Part shown: positions 49,740 to 60,956 of the stretch, in pieces | Numbering within the stretch: the first letter of the stretch is position 1 | How the letters are laid out: each line of letters opens with the position of its first letter | Assembly (NCBI RefSeq): GCF_047495875.1 | Contig: NC_092459.1 | Location: 96,505,560-96,569,559 of the forward strand | Length of the DNA: 64,000 nt | Origin: Pithys albifrons albifrons | Taxonomy: Eukaryota > Chordata > Aves > Passeriformes > Thamnophilidae | Reading direction: 5' to 3' | Notes under the pieces: generated by a model | Seen by the model: only the letters and a program-made list of their open reading frames with translations | Databases searched by the model: none | What the model was told of the DNA's origin: nothing | Made by a program: the position numbers and the translations under genes

Positions 49740-49866
49740 TTTGAGAAGGAGGTGTTTTTATATCTGTTTTATAGGGATATGAGCTAGGTGGCAGAAATAT
49801 TAAGTGAAGTTTATAAGACCATGAGGCATTAGTGGTAGTGACAAAAGTACAGCCCTGAAAGTCCAG
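49740..49866 (-). mobile_element. MIR-like ancient SINE, reverse orientation
   Basis: Read on the plus strand the segment shows the order expected for an inverted MIR. GGAGGTGTTTTTATATCTG and TTTTATAGGGATATGAG stand where MIR has GGTATTATTATCCCCATTTTACAGATGAGG. Then GGTGGCAGAAATATTAAGTGAAG stands for GAGGCACAGAGAGGTTAAGTGAC, followed by an ACATGAGGCATTAGTGG-like part. About 125 bases are alignable by eye with high divergence. A related CORE-SINE or L2 tail is possible. Confidence 0.5.
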
Positions 49867-50779
49867 CTGTCACCATGAAGATGCCTCAGAAACTTCAGCA
49901 ACTCTTCAGCTCAATGTAACACTGAAGCATTGCTTAAAACGCATCCTTGTAGAGGATCTTACTTGCCAAACTTCAAGGACATCCATAAGTCCTGCTTGGA
50001 TTTTGTTCACCAAGCTGTCCTAATTGGAGGCAGGCACATCCTTAGCCTAAGTCTATGCATGTCCCAGCAACTTGAGCCCCAGTCCAGTCACTTCATTCTA
50101 CACCACAGTACGTGCATATTTACTGCACAAAATTCAGGAAGTTTGAATGAGAGTAAATAACCATTTTATATTGTGAAACATTCCTATTCCTGGTAGGTCA
50201 GTGTGCACATGTTATATACATGAAGTTAAGAAGTAATTGGTAACTTGCTGATTGCTACAGATTTGACACAAGTAATGAGAGGCAAAGCTTTAGCTGAATG
50301 ATACAAATCCTATGAAAAAAAGTCCAAATTATATTTAGTACCAAACCACAGAAACATGTATAAATACTAGACCTTATAAACAAGCAGGAGTAGAAAGAAT
50401 TTATATTTTTAACATGAAACTAGGAAATTCCATGTCCCTTTTCTCATACACAACTTAGTGCCTATCCCCTTAGGCTGAAGGCATCAGGCCTTAAACCTGC
50501 CACCTGAGCAGGCCAGAATATTTCCAGGCCTCTACTTCGGACCAAAGAAGTTGTGGTAAATTCTACATCTGGGAGAAAAGAACATTTTTGTGTTGTTGTT
50601 TAATAGCCACTGAGAGCTGTGGAGTGTTAAGAACATATCCCAGGAAAGATGGATTAGTAGGAAGTGGCCAAAAGAGGCCATAAAATGTGCATTAAAAATG
50701 CAATTCATCACATAACTGTGCAATTTGTCAAATGGATATTGTACCTTGCATAGTGTCTTTTGGGACAGAAGCAAAAGAA

Positions 50780-50890
50780 AAAGGCCTGGGAGATAACGGT
50801 TCTATTCCTGGCTCTGCAACTGGTTCTCTTTTTGACCTTGGAGATGGCTTTTTAGCCAAAATATGTGGGCTGTTTTCTACTTCTATTATT
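50780..50890 (+). mobile_element. MIR-like ancient SINE, sense orientation
   Basis: The string 'ggttctattcctggctctgc' followed by AACTGG and 'tttttgaccttggagatggc' matches the tRNA-derived B-box region and core of MIR, which reads approximately GGTTCGAATCCCGGCTCTGCCACTTA...GTGTGACCTTGGGCAAG. The B-box-like GGTTCTATTCC is preserved. Divergence and 3' loss are consistent with an insertion that predates birds. Confidence 0.6.
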
Positions 50891-50974
50891 GCACATCCAA
50901 CTTCATTTTGGTTAGGTTCATAGCTACACTTCTAAAATCACTGTCCTGAAAACAGAGAACTAGGAGACCCCTGA

Positions 50975-51035
50975 CACAGAAATCTGACTTTTCAGATGTT
51001 TGTAAGCCAAGGTGCTGAACCTACAGCTCTTTATG
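50975..51035. repeat. Possible ancient amniote repeat fragment
   Basis: GACTTTTCAGATG followed by 'aaggtgctgaacctacagct' resembles the TGATTTTCAGAGGTGCTGAGCACC-type repeat of amniotes. It lies just 3' of the MIR-like copy, so part of a composite insertion is possible. Confidence 0.33.
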
Positions 51036-51811
51036 CACAAAATAGGGAAGACAAAGCTAACATCTTAAAAGAGATTTCACAAGAATCAACTTTCTATTTG
51101 CACAGATGTGATTAAATAGGTATGGAAGTATTTAATTGTTCAACTAAAATGACCCTAAAATAATTGCTAATCTTCTCTCTGTCAGTCAATGAGTTGGATA
51201 TTTGCTGGATATGAAATAGCATCTTAGCCATTAACAAGTGGGTTGAAGTACAGGAGCATGGAGGACATGATCCTTGTCTGTTACGTATGTGGTGCTTCCC
51301 AAATTGGATGCACTTCAATGGCTGCAGGAGCACAGAGAAACCTGCTGGAAGCAACTCTGCTGCTTTAAGGGAGTGTTGCCCTCTGCTTTGACTGGCAGCC
51401 TCTCAGTGCAGTCTCACCAGCTCCAGCACTCCAGTCTGCTCCAGTACAAACCTGAGCAGCTTCACTCACTGGACCCACTCCCAGAGTGGGAAAGCTCACA
51501 TTAACTCTCTGTGAAGGAATTAACTTTTTTCATAGCACCAGTTTTGCCCACAATGGTTTGTCTGGTTATGATCCATCCAAACACGTATTATTTTGGCCCA
51601 AATAAACACATTTACTATCACTATCTTCAATTTAGGCTACTTTTCTGAGGTGCCAGCTAGAAAGTCCCTTCAGACTGGCATTTGTGACAAGGAAAAACAT
51701 ACTTGCATTAAGTACCCTGAAAGGCCCTTTAGCATCTTGATAAGACCCATGGAGCAGCCTATGATCTGTCTCCAGTGGTGAGGAAGCCAGGAGTCCCAGG
51801 CAGCATCCTTG

Positions 51812-51838
51812 TCTATGAAAATCACTTATTTTCATAGA
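51812..51838. repeat. Perfect 11-bp inverted repeat with 5-nt loop
   Basis: TCTATGAAAAT (51812-51822) and ATTTTCATAGA (51828-51838) are exact reverse complements around CACTT. No T-run or gene boundary lies nearby. Confidence 0.85.
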
Positions 51839-54800
51839 TGAGGAGGCTGCTGTGCTGATTGGGCACACTGCATAGTGGGCAGCCTATCCAGGAGGCAGCT
51901 ACGTTCATGTTCCACCTGCATCTACCCCTGTCTATGTAGTCAAAGGTGTTTCTTTTTCCTTCTGTGATAGAGACTTCAGCTCTACAGCAGAGTGCAGGCT
52001 TTCACTCCACTTGAGCCAGCTGCTTTACGAGTGGCAGTTGCAAGCAGGGGCTGCACATAAACCACTGCCATTCCTCAGTGAAACTCACTTGGATTTAAAA
52101 GAAACAATAAAACAAATAAATCTCCATTTTGCTGCTTGGGAGTGGATTTTGTGTGTTTGTGGGGTTTTTTTTTGCCCTGCAGAAAAGACAAAGCAAATTA
52201 AAAGTAGTAAAAACATCCACTTCTCTTTTGTATGGTCACACATACACGAGATTTGGCTCAATTAAATACTGCATCTGAGCCAATTTAGATGCGACATCAG
52301 AAACAATTACACAATTCCGTCAAGTGTAGAACAAAAACATTTTTTCCCCCACAACATACCAAGTTTGCATCTTATTTGAGCCCTATAGAAACGATAAGAA
52401 AGTAGTCCTGAATTAATACAGCTGAAATCAGAAGCCAAGTTTCTATTAATTAGTTCACAAAAGGAAAATAAAAAGAAAATTAACAGGTCTGAAATCAAAG
52501 TCAAATTTTAGCATTGCTTAAACCAGTGTCAATCAATAATAAACCCATAAGAGTTACTCTAAATTAATGCAGATGGAAAATGAAAGCAGACAAACCCCAC
52601 ACTGACAGTAATGAAATTGCTTACTGATAGTGCTTCATTTACTGTCCAAATAAAAGCAGAGTATATGACCAAATTGTTTTATACACATTCCCTTCCTTTT
52701 AATTACAGTGTAAGAGCAGCCATCGTTATCTCTTCTATCAACTTACTCAGATTTATAATATGGCCTGCTCCCCACATTTAAGACAATATAACCTCACACC
52801 ATGGCAATATTATAGTGCCATATCCTGTATCCTAGCAACGGTTTAGGGCTTGCATTTGATGTCAAAATAATGGGTCCTGCTTAATCTCTTGTTTTTTTGA
52901 AGTAGGGGGCAAAACACTGAAATCCAGGAGTTGAGGGGAAAAAATTACTGAGAAGCATTCTAAAAGCAGACCTATGGGTTACCTGCTTATATTTAGATGT
53001 GCACTCTCTGATGTGTGTGGGTAAATAGATAACCACACGTATACACAAAATAGATGGTCTAGTTTTTGTCTTTAAATTGTTTAGACAGGAGTGAAAGCTG
53101 AGAAATGGAATGATGTATATCACTTTCAAGATACCAGAGGCTTTTAACAAATACAATCTTCCTCCTGCTTTTATCGGTTCACTGTCTTCTGTTAAACATG
53201 ACTTACAGTCCCAGTTTTTCCTCATTTAAATTTGGTCCTATCACTGTATTAAAAGAAAAATACATTCCCATCTCTAATTTCCTGTGCCTTTTCCATTTTC
53301 TTTCAAAGATTTGTTTAAAACATACTGATTAAGTCATCCACCTCCTAGTGACATTTGCCAAGGTACATCACAGCTGATATTTATCTTTATTGACTATTTA
53401 AAACAGTAATTGTGATGGAAAAATCCAAAAGGCTGGGTTTGTAGCAGCAGCAGGAATATATGATGGTAACCAGCAGTAGTGACCAAACAGAAGGATATTA
53501 TTGAGTATCTCTGGTTCAGTTCAGAGGCTGGAAAGCACTTTGAAAGTGTAGTATTCAAGTCTGGGTGGCTGTCAGAGAAGTATGTACGTACACACATATG
53601 TATGTACTCAGGCATATGCATGTATACCACTTTTGCAGGAGAAAAGAAGCAAGACAATCTACAGTTTTAAAGACTGAAGAAAAGTGAAAAACTGCCAGTG
53701 AAAACTATTACAATCTTTGCCAGGCAATCCAGTCCTCCTTTCTTATATGCATAAGTTTACAATTCTTACTTTCAATGCTCCCGGGAACACTGCAAACCAA
53801 ATAGTAGAAGAGAAGATCAGCTGTCCCGTGAGCAACAAGTAAATAGTGCCTTATTGAACCAGCAGGTTTCTAAACACGGCTGGTATTCAAACACACTGGG
53901 CAGGCTCAGGCTATTTGCTCCTCTTTGCCCCCAAGGCCTCAACAGAACAGAAGGAACAAAGATTGTTTCAAATTGCGTTTCATATTTTATTCTACACATC
54001 AGTTGAAAATATACAGGGCAAAAAAACCCTTCTCTCTGAACACTCATGAGGAGGGTACAAACCAGCAGAAGGCTTTGTACAGCAGCTGCTGCTCATCCAA
54101 CAGCTATGTTAACAAACTTTCAAACAGCCACAGTACCACAGCTCTGTCTTCCTTCGCTGCACCCCACTAATCCACTCCCTCAAGAAGAGCCAGATACAAC
54201 GGGCAGCCCTTGGGGCATGCCCCCAGCATCAGCTAATCCCAGCCCCATGGAACCAGCAGAGACAGAAGAAATTAAGAAATCAGAGGAGTCGCACTTGGGT
54301 GCCCGGTACAAAGAGAGATCCACAGCGCAAGAAGAAAAACACTGCTCACAGGAGAGCAATTTCTTTTTGTTATCCACAATATTTTACTTCTAGCTGCAAA
54401 CCCAGAGCTTGAAAGGATCCTTGTGAGCTCTATTTATTTATTTAAACCAATTCTTGCAGCCCTTCTTCTCTCTAAACAATACTGAGGTGAAGAGTTTACA
54501 GGAGCACGTTGTCCAGAGTTCACTCATTCGGCAACCGCTTCTCTCCAGCTCTAACACAAGCCAGCACCCAGTTTGGGAGCCATCCCCATCTTTCCCTCCT
54601 TAAAGGAACAACTGTTTGCTGCGTGGGCACACGCACACGGCAATTCACCTTTCTCTGCAATTGTCATCACAGTCATTCTCTGACAGATATTATTATCCCC
54701 TGAAGACAGTGCGTGGACAACCCTATCCCCTGCTAGGCTGTCCCAGTTTTATAAACTGCAAATCTGGTCAGCTTACTCTATGGGAGGAAAAAAAAGGTAT

Positions 54801-55447
54801 AAATAAAGATGTTTAAAAAGGACAGCTGCTGCCAGAGTACCGCTTAAATGCGGCCCTAGCAGAGGAGAGGCACCACCTCGCTTTCACTGCAGGTCCATCC
54901 TTCCCCCTGGAATGCCATTTCCAACACCAGTGATCTCTGACACGGGCTTTACTGGGCAACAAAATGGAGTCCAGCAGCAAATCTTCTACAACTCCCGTGG
55001 CAAAGAGAATGTAGGCCAGGAAGGGGGGTCAAGTCCCTCCATGGCTCAGCTTCCCTCCCAGCCAACACCACTGCAAGAAAGCACTATGGATTTAAGTAAC
55101 ACTTGATTCAGCTTGTGCTGAGGAGCATTAGAGATGAGTACAACCTTGTGCACCCATCTGACCCAAGCTCAGCTCATGACTAAGGACTGCCTCAAACTCA
55201 AAGTCAGAACAGAAGAGATTCAAATGCCAAGCAAAGCTGGAATTAAAGTATATTTCTTTTTTCTCCAGAGCTATGTGATCCAACATAGGCTGGCAGTAAA
55301 TTAAAAAAAAGGAGCCATTTACAATACATTTTTCAAAGGAGATTGCTGCAACAGGGCCTGCAATCAAATGGCCATTGTATGAACATGAGTCTTTCATACC
55401 AAAGTGTGCATGTATGTTTTCCAAAGAATTTTTAAAAACCCAAATGA

Positions 55448-55468
55448 GAAAAACAAAACAAAAAAACC
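55448..55468 (+). repeat. (CAAAA)n-like tract
   Basis: A short A-rich run with AAAACAAAACAAAAAA pattern. It is of the same type as the other A/C tracts. Confidence 0.65.
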
Positions 55469-56149
55469 TAAAGCCACGCAACTTGCTCAGGTACTCATTT
55501 TTAGGCCAAATATCCCCTTGATCCATGAGCAACAGACTTGTGAATTGGGGAACTATGCAAGTTTTCCATACTGGTGTCATTTAAGCTCATTTCCCTTAGA
55601 CAGGCAAAATTAAAATGAGAGGCAGATAAGGAGAAGACCCTTAAAGATGGTCTGACATATAGGTAGAAAATTTGCCAGCCACGTCCTAAACAACTAGTTC
55701 ATATAATTGTTTAACATGCACCCACCTGAAGTGATCTGTCCCCTTTTTTGGTTTTTGTTTTATTGGGCTTTTTTGCTACCTTAGTTTTAGATGGCGGGGG
55801 GTTTAAAGCAAAATACATTTTCTTGACCCTGCAACAAACATATTCCAGATTTTGAGGGTTAATTGCCATTAGCCACACAAAACACACTGAAAGGTTTCTC
55901 TTCTTTAGCCAGAGAAGCAAAACTCTGCAGACAGGTCAAGAGCATTCAAAAGGCAGTGAAAACTGAAATCTTTACAGAAGAAACAACAGACCAGCAAATG
56001 ACAGGAATTTTAGAAAATTTCCTTTTAAAAATGTCTTGGCTAAGTCACTATTTGGTAGAAACTCTCATTTTTATACATACCTGCCTTTTGCTTAGAAAAA
56101 AGGGACAAGTTACTACCACACTGCATAAAGCAACACTTCAACATCCTTT

Positions 56150-56190
56150 AAAAAAACCCAAAACAAAACAAAAAAACCCAAAACCAAACA
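56150..56190 (+). repeat. A-rich tract with C/CCC interruptions
   Basis: Alternating A-runs and CCC or C in about 40 bases. No neighbouring transposon body is recognised. Confidence 0.65.
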
Positions 56191-57346
56191 GATTCAGGCT
56201 GCTGTAAGATGACCAGCTTAATGGACATTTAAGTTTCTTCAGTTAACATTTACCAACACACAAAAAACCATTTGTATCTTGTGTTCATGGTTAGATCCCA
56301 CATCTTCCTCCTTGATTTGCTTCTTTCCTGATAACTTTGTTCTGGTTTTCCAAATCAGCATCCCACCACATAAGTCATACACCAACACCACTGCAGGGCC
56401 AGCATGGGATTTGGGAATTCACCATACTGCAGCCACCCATCAAGTAAAATTCAGGCTCACAGTTACAGCTTAAGTGATTATGAGAGAGAAAAAAAAATTC
56501 AAGACCAATTTCAGCACATGAGTTAAATCAAAAGGTTTAGAATTTTGGTCAAATTCAGATCATCACCAATTGCTGCTCCAAGAGTGTCTCTGATCCAACT
56601 GGGATTGCAAATATCAATGCAAATATTACCAGCCCACTGTTTCCTCTTAGGATTTAAGCTCTTCTACTTTTAGTCATAGCTACAAAGCCTATGAGAAATT
56701 CCTTTCCCATGTTGCTGGTAAGATGCTGGCAGTGAGGAGATATGCAAGAAAGCTACAGTGTGTTAAAAACACAGAAAAAAGTGTGCTTTTATGTCTTACC
56801 TACAGACATAGGTAACCATCAGTGAGTAGTAGATGGCTTAATTTCATTATACTGACACTTTCCATGTTTTGTTTGTGATTATTTAAGATGGATTATTGAA
56901 ACAACAGTCGTGTTGAAATTACTCCCTGCTACCACGCTCTTACTGTAGCTACTCATCATAAGAAAAAGGAGGAAAAAAGCATATGATAGTAATTTGTGAC
57001 CTTAGGGGAGCCCATGTGAAGAAAAGACTTGAAGCCTTTTCAAGGGAATTCATCTGTGTTCCATCAGATGCAGGTACCAGACTATGAATCATCAGGTAAC
57101 AGTGAGCAACACAAATGGTCCTGACCACCTACTGCCATTCTTTCCGTGGACTGCAAACTCCAGAATGCTAATTTCAGTTGATGTGTGAATGTGTAACTTA
57201 TCTTTTAGCATTTATATATAACTATCACATTTTGTAAATGATTAACAATGCAAATACTCAGCCTCTGCCATTTCAAGTATTCTCTGTTACTAGAAGGTTT
57301 TAAAAGGTTTATATCTCAACATGCTAAACTGCTGAGCCTAGTAGTC

Positions 57347-57440
57347 TTGTGTTTATGCCAGCATAAATTAGCAACAAGTCAATGGAGTTAAACTGGAGCA
57401 CAAAAAATGGTATAAAATCAGAATTAGATTCTGATATTCG
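57347..57440. repeat. Ancient amniote repeat with TCAATGGAGTTA core
   Basis: TTATGCCAGCATAAATTAG, the centre 'caagtcaatggagttaaact' and the end 'tataaaatcagaattagatt' follow the order of an old amniote repeat. That repeat reads approximately TTACACCAGTTTAAATC...GAAGTCAATGGAGTTACACC...GTGTAA.TGAGATCAGAATC. Related, more degenerate copies are at 5808 and 10106. Confidence 0.55.
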
Positions 57441-57949
57441 CATTTTAATTATCACAGAAATTAGACTTGAAATGCACTGCAGTGAAATAAAAAAGCTGTT
57501 AGTTGACAAAATTAATATTTATAAAATAAACTGAAGGTACTTAAGATTAATAATGCTGACTTTGTTTTTTTAAACTGTAACACGAGTTGCTTGACTATTT
57601 GTAGCAGGTTTTTGTTTTACTCTTTACATATTCTCAACATAGCATAGCACTGAACTAAATTGGTATTTTTTAGGTACTTTGAAATGGGATTCCAAAATTG
57701 TGAAAAGTAACTAAATAATTGTATCTAGTGGTGAATTTTGGATATTTAGTTTAACAAAGCCTCTGGAAGATATTGCACTGAGAACAATTTATCCTTAGTG
57801 GAAGTCACTCAGCTTGATTAACCCCAAGCATGTGCTTCGATTTGCCAAGTTCAAATATGAAGTACCAGTTGTTGAATAAGAGGCAAGGTCCTCTTGCTGG
57901 GGCAGATAAATAGCCCCCGAGGTGAACCTTCAGTCAAGCGATGGACAAA
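57441..57949. other. Non-coding DNA, nothing recognised
   Basis: AT-rich sequence between the ancient repeat and the next candidate element. No repeat, RNA gene or credible coding frame is seen. Confidence 0.7.
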
Positions 57950-58200
57950 CTGCAGGAAGTTCACATGTGTTGGATCTGCGTTACCATTCATTAGCCATGT
58001 CTTGCTGCTTATCCACGAACTCTCTGCAAGACAAGACTTACTTAACGTGTAGGCTGAACAACTAATTAGCACCTTTTTTCCGCCGACTAATACAATTCCC
58101 TTCTAGCTGCTCCATAAAGAAGATTCAGTGGAATACCTCTGTGAAAGCAGCGGAATTCCAGGTAGTTATGGTGACGAATTTCATTGTGAATGAGGATCAA
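57950..58200. promoter_or_regulatory. Candidate conserved non-coding element
   Basis: Complex sequence with 'gttggatctgcgttaccatt' near 57969, 'tccacgaactctctgcaaga' near 58012, TTAACGTGTAGGC near 58041, 'gaacaactaattagcacctt' near 58055, TTCCGCCGACTAATAC near 58078 and GTGACGAATTTCATTG near 58170. Repeated CpGs and TAAT cores occur without simple repeats. The 73-codon minus frame has no recognisable product. Confidence 0.4.
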
Positions 58201-58761
58201 TGTCCCATACTACTTTGAATAGTAATTTCTTAATTCTTATTCAAATCTGGCCAGCAAGATAATATAACTTGAACTGAATTGGCCATGTGATCCTGATGGC
58301 ATCCCATTAATGGGCTGTTCATTTAATTTATGTAATTTTAAAAAATTAAATAGTCATATTTTAAATCCCTACTGCAGTCCTTCAGATTGAAAGTACATGT
58401 TTAAAAGTTATAGTCTCTTTATAAATCAGTATGTCTGCACTTCTTATTTTGTTGACTGAACTTTCCCAAAGTTTTAATTCATCTTTCCTCATCTCTCTCT
58501 CTTCTGCCTGTGTGCACATTGCAAAATTTCACCATCAAACCATTTCACAGCCAGTTACTAGCTATGTTATATGACATGGAAAAAAACCCCACATTTGTAA
58601 ATTCTTATTTGGGTTGGCAAACAAACCACGATTCTCCATTTGTACAGAGGGAGCATAAAAATCCAGTTATAGGGACACTTTCACCGATAGTCAAAAGCCA
58701 AATAAATCCTGTCTGTAAGCAAAATGACCATGAAGGCAGTTATTAATAACAAAAGCTTACA
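58201..58761. other. Non-coding DNA, nothing recognised
   Basis: AT-rich sequence. The 78-codon plus frame at 58510-58746 has no known domain. Confidence 0.7.
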
Positions 58762-58838
58762 GACCTAATTCTGCAAGATGCTGAGCCTCCTCCTCCAAGC
58801 CAATTGGGACACAAGGTGATCGGCACCTCCTGCAAAGT
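58762..58838. repeat. Ancient amniote repeat, CTGCAAGGTGCTGAG arm type
   Basis: The left arm 'ctaattctgcaagatgctga' (58765-58784) and the diverged right arm 'atcggcacctcctgcaaagt' (58819-58838) are approximate inverted copies around a spacer with CCAATTGGGA. They match the repeat type seen at 10648-10745, whose consensus arms read CCTGATTCTGCAAGGTGCTGAGC and its reverse complement. Confidence 0.5.
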
Positions 58839-60942
58839 ATTTGGCAGCCGTGGCTTAAAAGGCTCATTGCAGATATTCCATCATGCCCTGAGAGCAGAGC
58901 TGCCCCCAGCAGCCCCAGCAAGGGCCGGCCCTGAGAGGGCGCACGCCACTGGGAAAAGAAATGCCCCATCTATCCAGGGCTATTTATAAAGCTTGCACTG
59001 AACATTTAGAGCCAAGGCCTAACTTGGCTAGGTGTCAAGGACCACACTGAAAAAAAAAAACCCTATACCCTCATTAAGAAAATGCATGAAGCACTGATTT
59101 CTATTTTTGGCCACAGTTGTAAGCATCACCAGGGTTACAGCTGCTTTATTGTGGTTTCTCAAGAATTTCCTTGATAAAAAAGGACAACAGAATTAGCTGA
59201 GCCTTTTGGAAATAGCTGCACAGTCCAGCTGTAAAACAATGTCAAGTAGCTGGCAAAAAACCAAACCAAAACCCCATAATACAACAGTAGCTACATGCCT
59301 ACCAGCAGTGGCACATTTGCCCTCTGAGGTTCTTTATTTGGAACCGGGAGAGGGTGGGAGGATGGAGAGCTGAAATCTTCTGAAGCTGCTGCCCAATTTG
59401 GTACAGAAACCTTTTTAGTGGTGAGCACATCATGGTAACTTGCTAGCAAAGATACTCTCTTCTAGCAAGACCTACAGGCTGCTGTGGGCACAGACGTGCA
59501 CGTGCAGATAAGGGAGGTAGATGGAAATGAGCTCAAAGTGCTTTTCTTTCAGAGGGAAAAGCATTAGCAAACAGTGTACTAGGAGCAAGGACTGAAAAAC
59601 AAAGCAATAAAATCTTCAAAGCAATTAGTCTTTCTTATTTCATGCCAAGAATTACAATCTGTATCATTTGCTGCAAGAAGGCAGCTAAGGTAAGGACTTA
59701 GAGTCAAGAGGACCAGATTTATCAAAGCCTTGGGCAAGCACCTCTAGGTCTTTCTTAAGAGATGCCTGCCTACTTCCTCAGTTTCTGCCAGAATCAAAGA
59801 TGCTCAATGGTTTGTACACCTGCTGGAAAGGTGAGGAGAGGGGAAGCTTGCGCTTGTGTGTATGTATGCATAAAAGCTTGTTTCACGTCTGTAAGCAGGG
59901 ACAGATCATCCATGCACTGTTATATCCCAGCACTTTTGGAACACTAAATTAAATTAAATTATTACTTTAAAGGCAATGAAATGTCCAGACAAGGACATTA
60001 TATTATATATTAATTTCAGTGTTCATATTTTTCCACTATTCTTATTATGAAAAAGAAATTTCCTGCCCCTTCTTCAGTTTAAATTTGGAAATGCTGACAA
60101 ATACACTGAACAGCGAGAGGAGATGGCTACATAGGAAAGCTACAAAGAAATGCACTACTTATTACCCAATCTTGTAGGCAAAGCTTACAAGGGCAGAGAA
60201 GAAAACTTGCATGGGGAAGGAGAAAAGGAAGTAAGGCAGTTCACCATCGACTGCATACTAATCTTGCACATTGGGCACCAGTATCTATTCAAGTTCAGAG
60301 TAAGTTTCCATGTAAAAATTTAATACTCCTTCACAAGTCAAATTCTCTCATACCTCAGTACTCTTCATGATGTACTAAGAAAGATTGCAATTGTATATAA
60401 TGACAGAAATCAATCCCATAATTATTTACCCTGGGACTCTTTCCATTCCTGCATGTTTGACTTACCTGTATGGTGACAGTTGTTATACTGAGCACCATGA
60501 GTTGTGGGAAACAAGTTTAGCTAGAGAGTGATACAATCAAGACCAAACCAGGTTAGCTACTGTGCCCCCGGCAGTCTAAGTGCTGACTAATAAAAGTCTT
60601 CTCTTAAACCAAGTAGTAACCTAATATCTGTATTTTAAAAAAAACCCACACAGAAACAGTAGATTCATTTGTCATGTACGAGTAGAGAAAACAGGGCACT
60701 CAGCTGGAACCCAGAAGACATGAATTACCAGTATTATTTTCAAAATTGTCCAAGTCTAGATAATTAAATTAACTCAGGCACAGCTCACTCAACATCATGG
60801 TTCCTGGATTTCTTTTAAATATGAGTTCAAGGTCAATAGTGAGAAATACCTGAAAATCCTTTAAAATCCCATCTTTTAATAACCAAAACCCTATTTGGGG
60901 GTGATAGTGAACATCTCAACACTGACAAGACCAAAGTCAGGC

Positions 60943-60956
60943 ATATATATATATAT
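60943..60956 (+). repeat. (AT)7 microsatellite
   Basis: Seven AT units, self-complementary and likely to vary in length between individuals. Confidence 0.8.

Larger units (their letters stand above)
51036..57346. other. Non-coding DNA, no gene seen
   Basis: Open frames of up to 150 codons (55128-55580 minus) and 114-115 codons (54046-54393 plus, 52881-53225 minus) show no domain, and several overlap each other. Contents noted are the hairpin at 51812-51838, an RFX-like half-site at 52831-52841 and A/C tracts at 55448 and 56150. Confidence 0.68.

Noticed and set aside
54685..54720. Possible MIR-like segment (GATATTATTATCCCCTGAAG)
   Set aside because: The match is confined to the common TATTATTATCCCC string and cannot be extended.
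55128..55580. Longest open frame in the window, 150 codons, minus strand
   Set aside because: No recognisable domain, no exon context, and a plus-strand frame overlaps it (55404-55613). This length is expected by chance in 64 kb.
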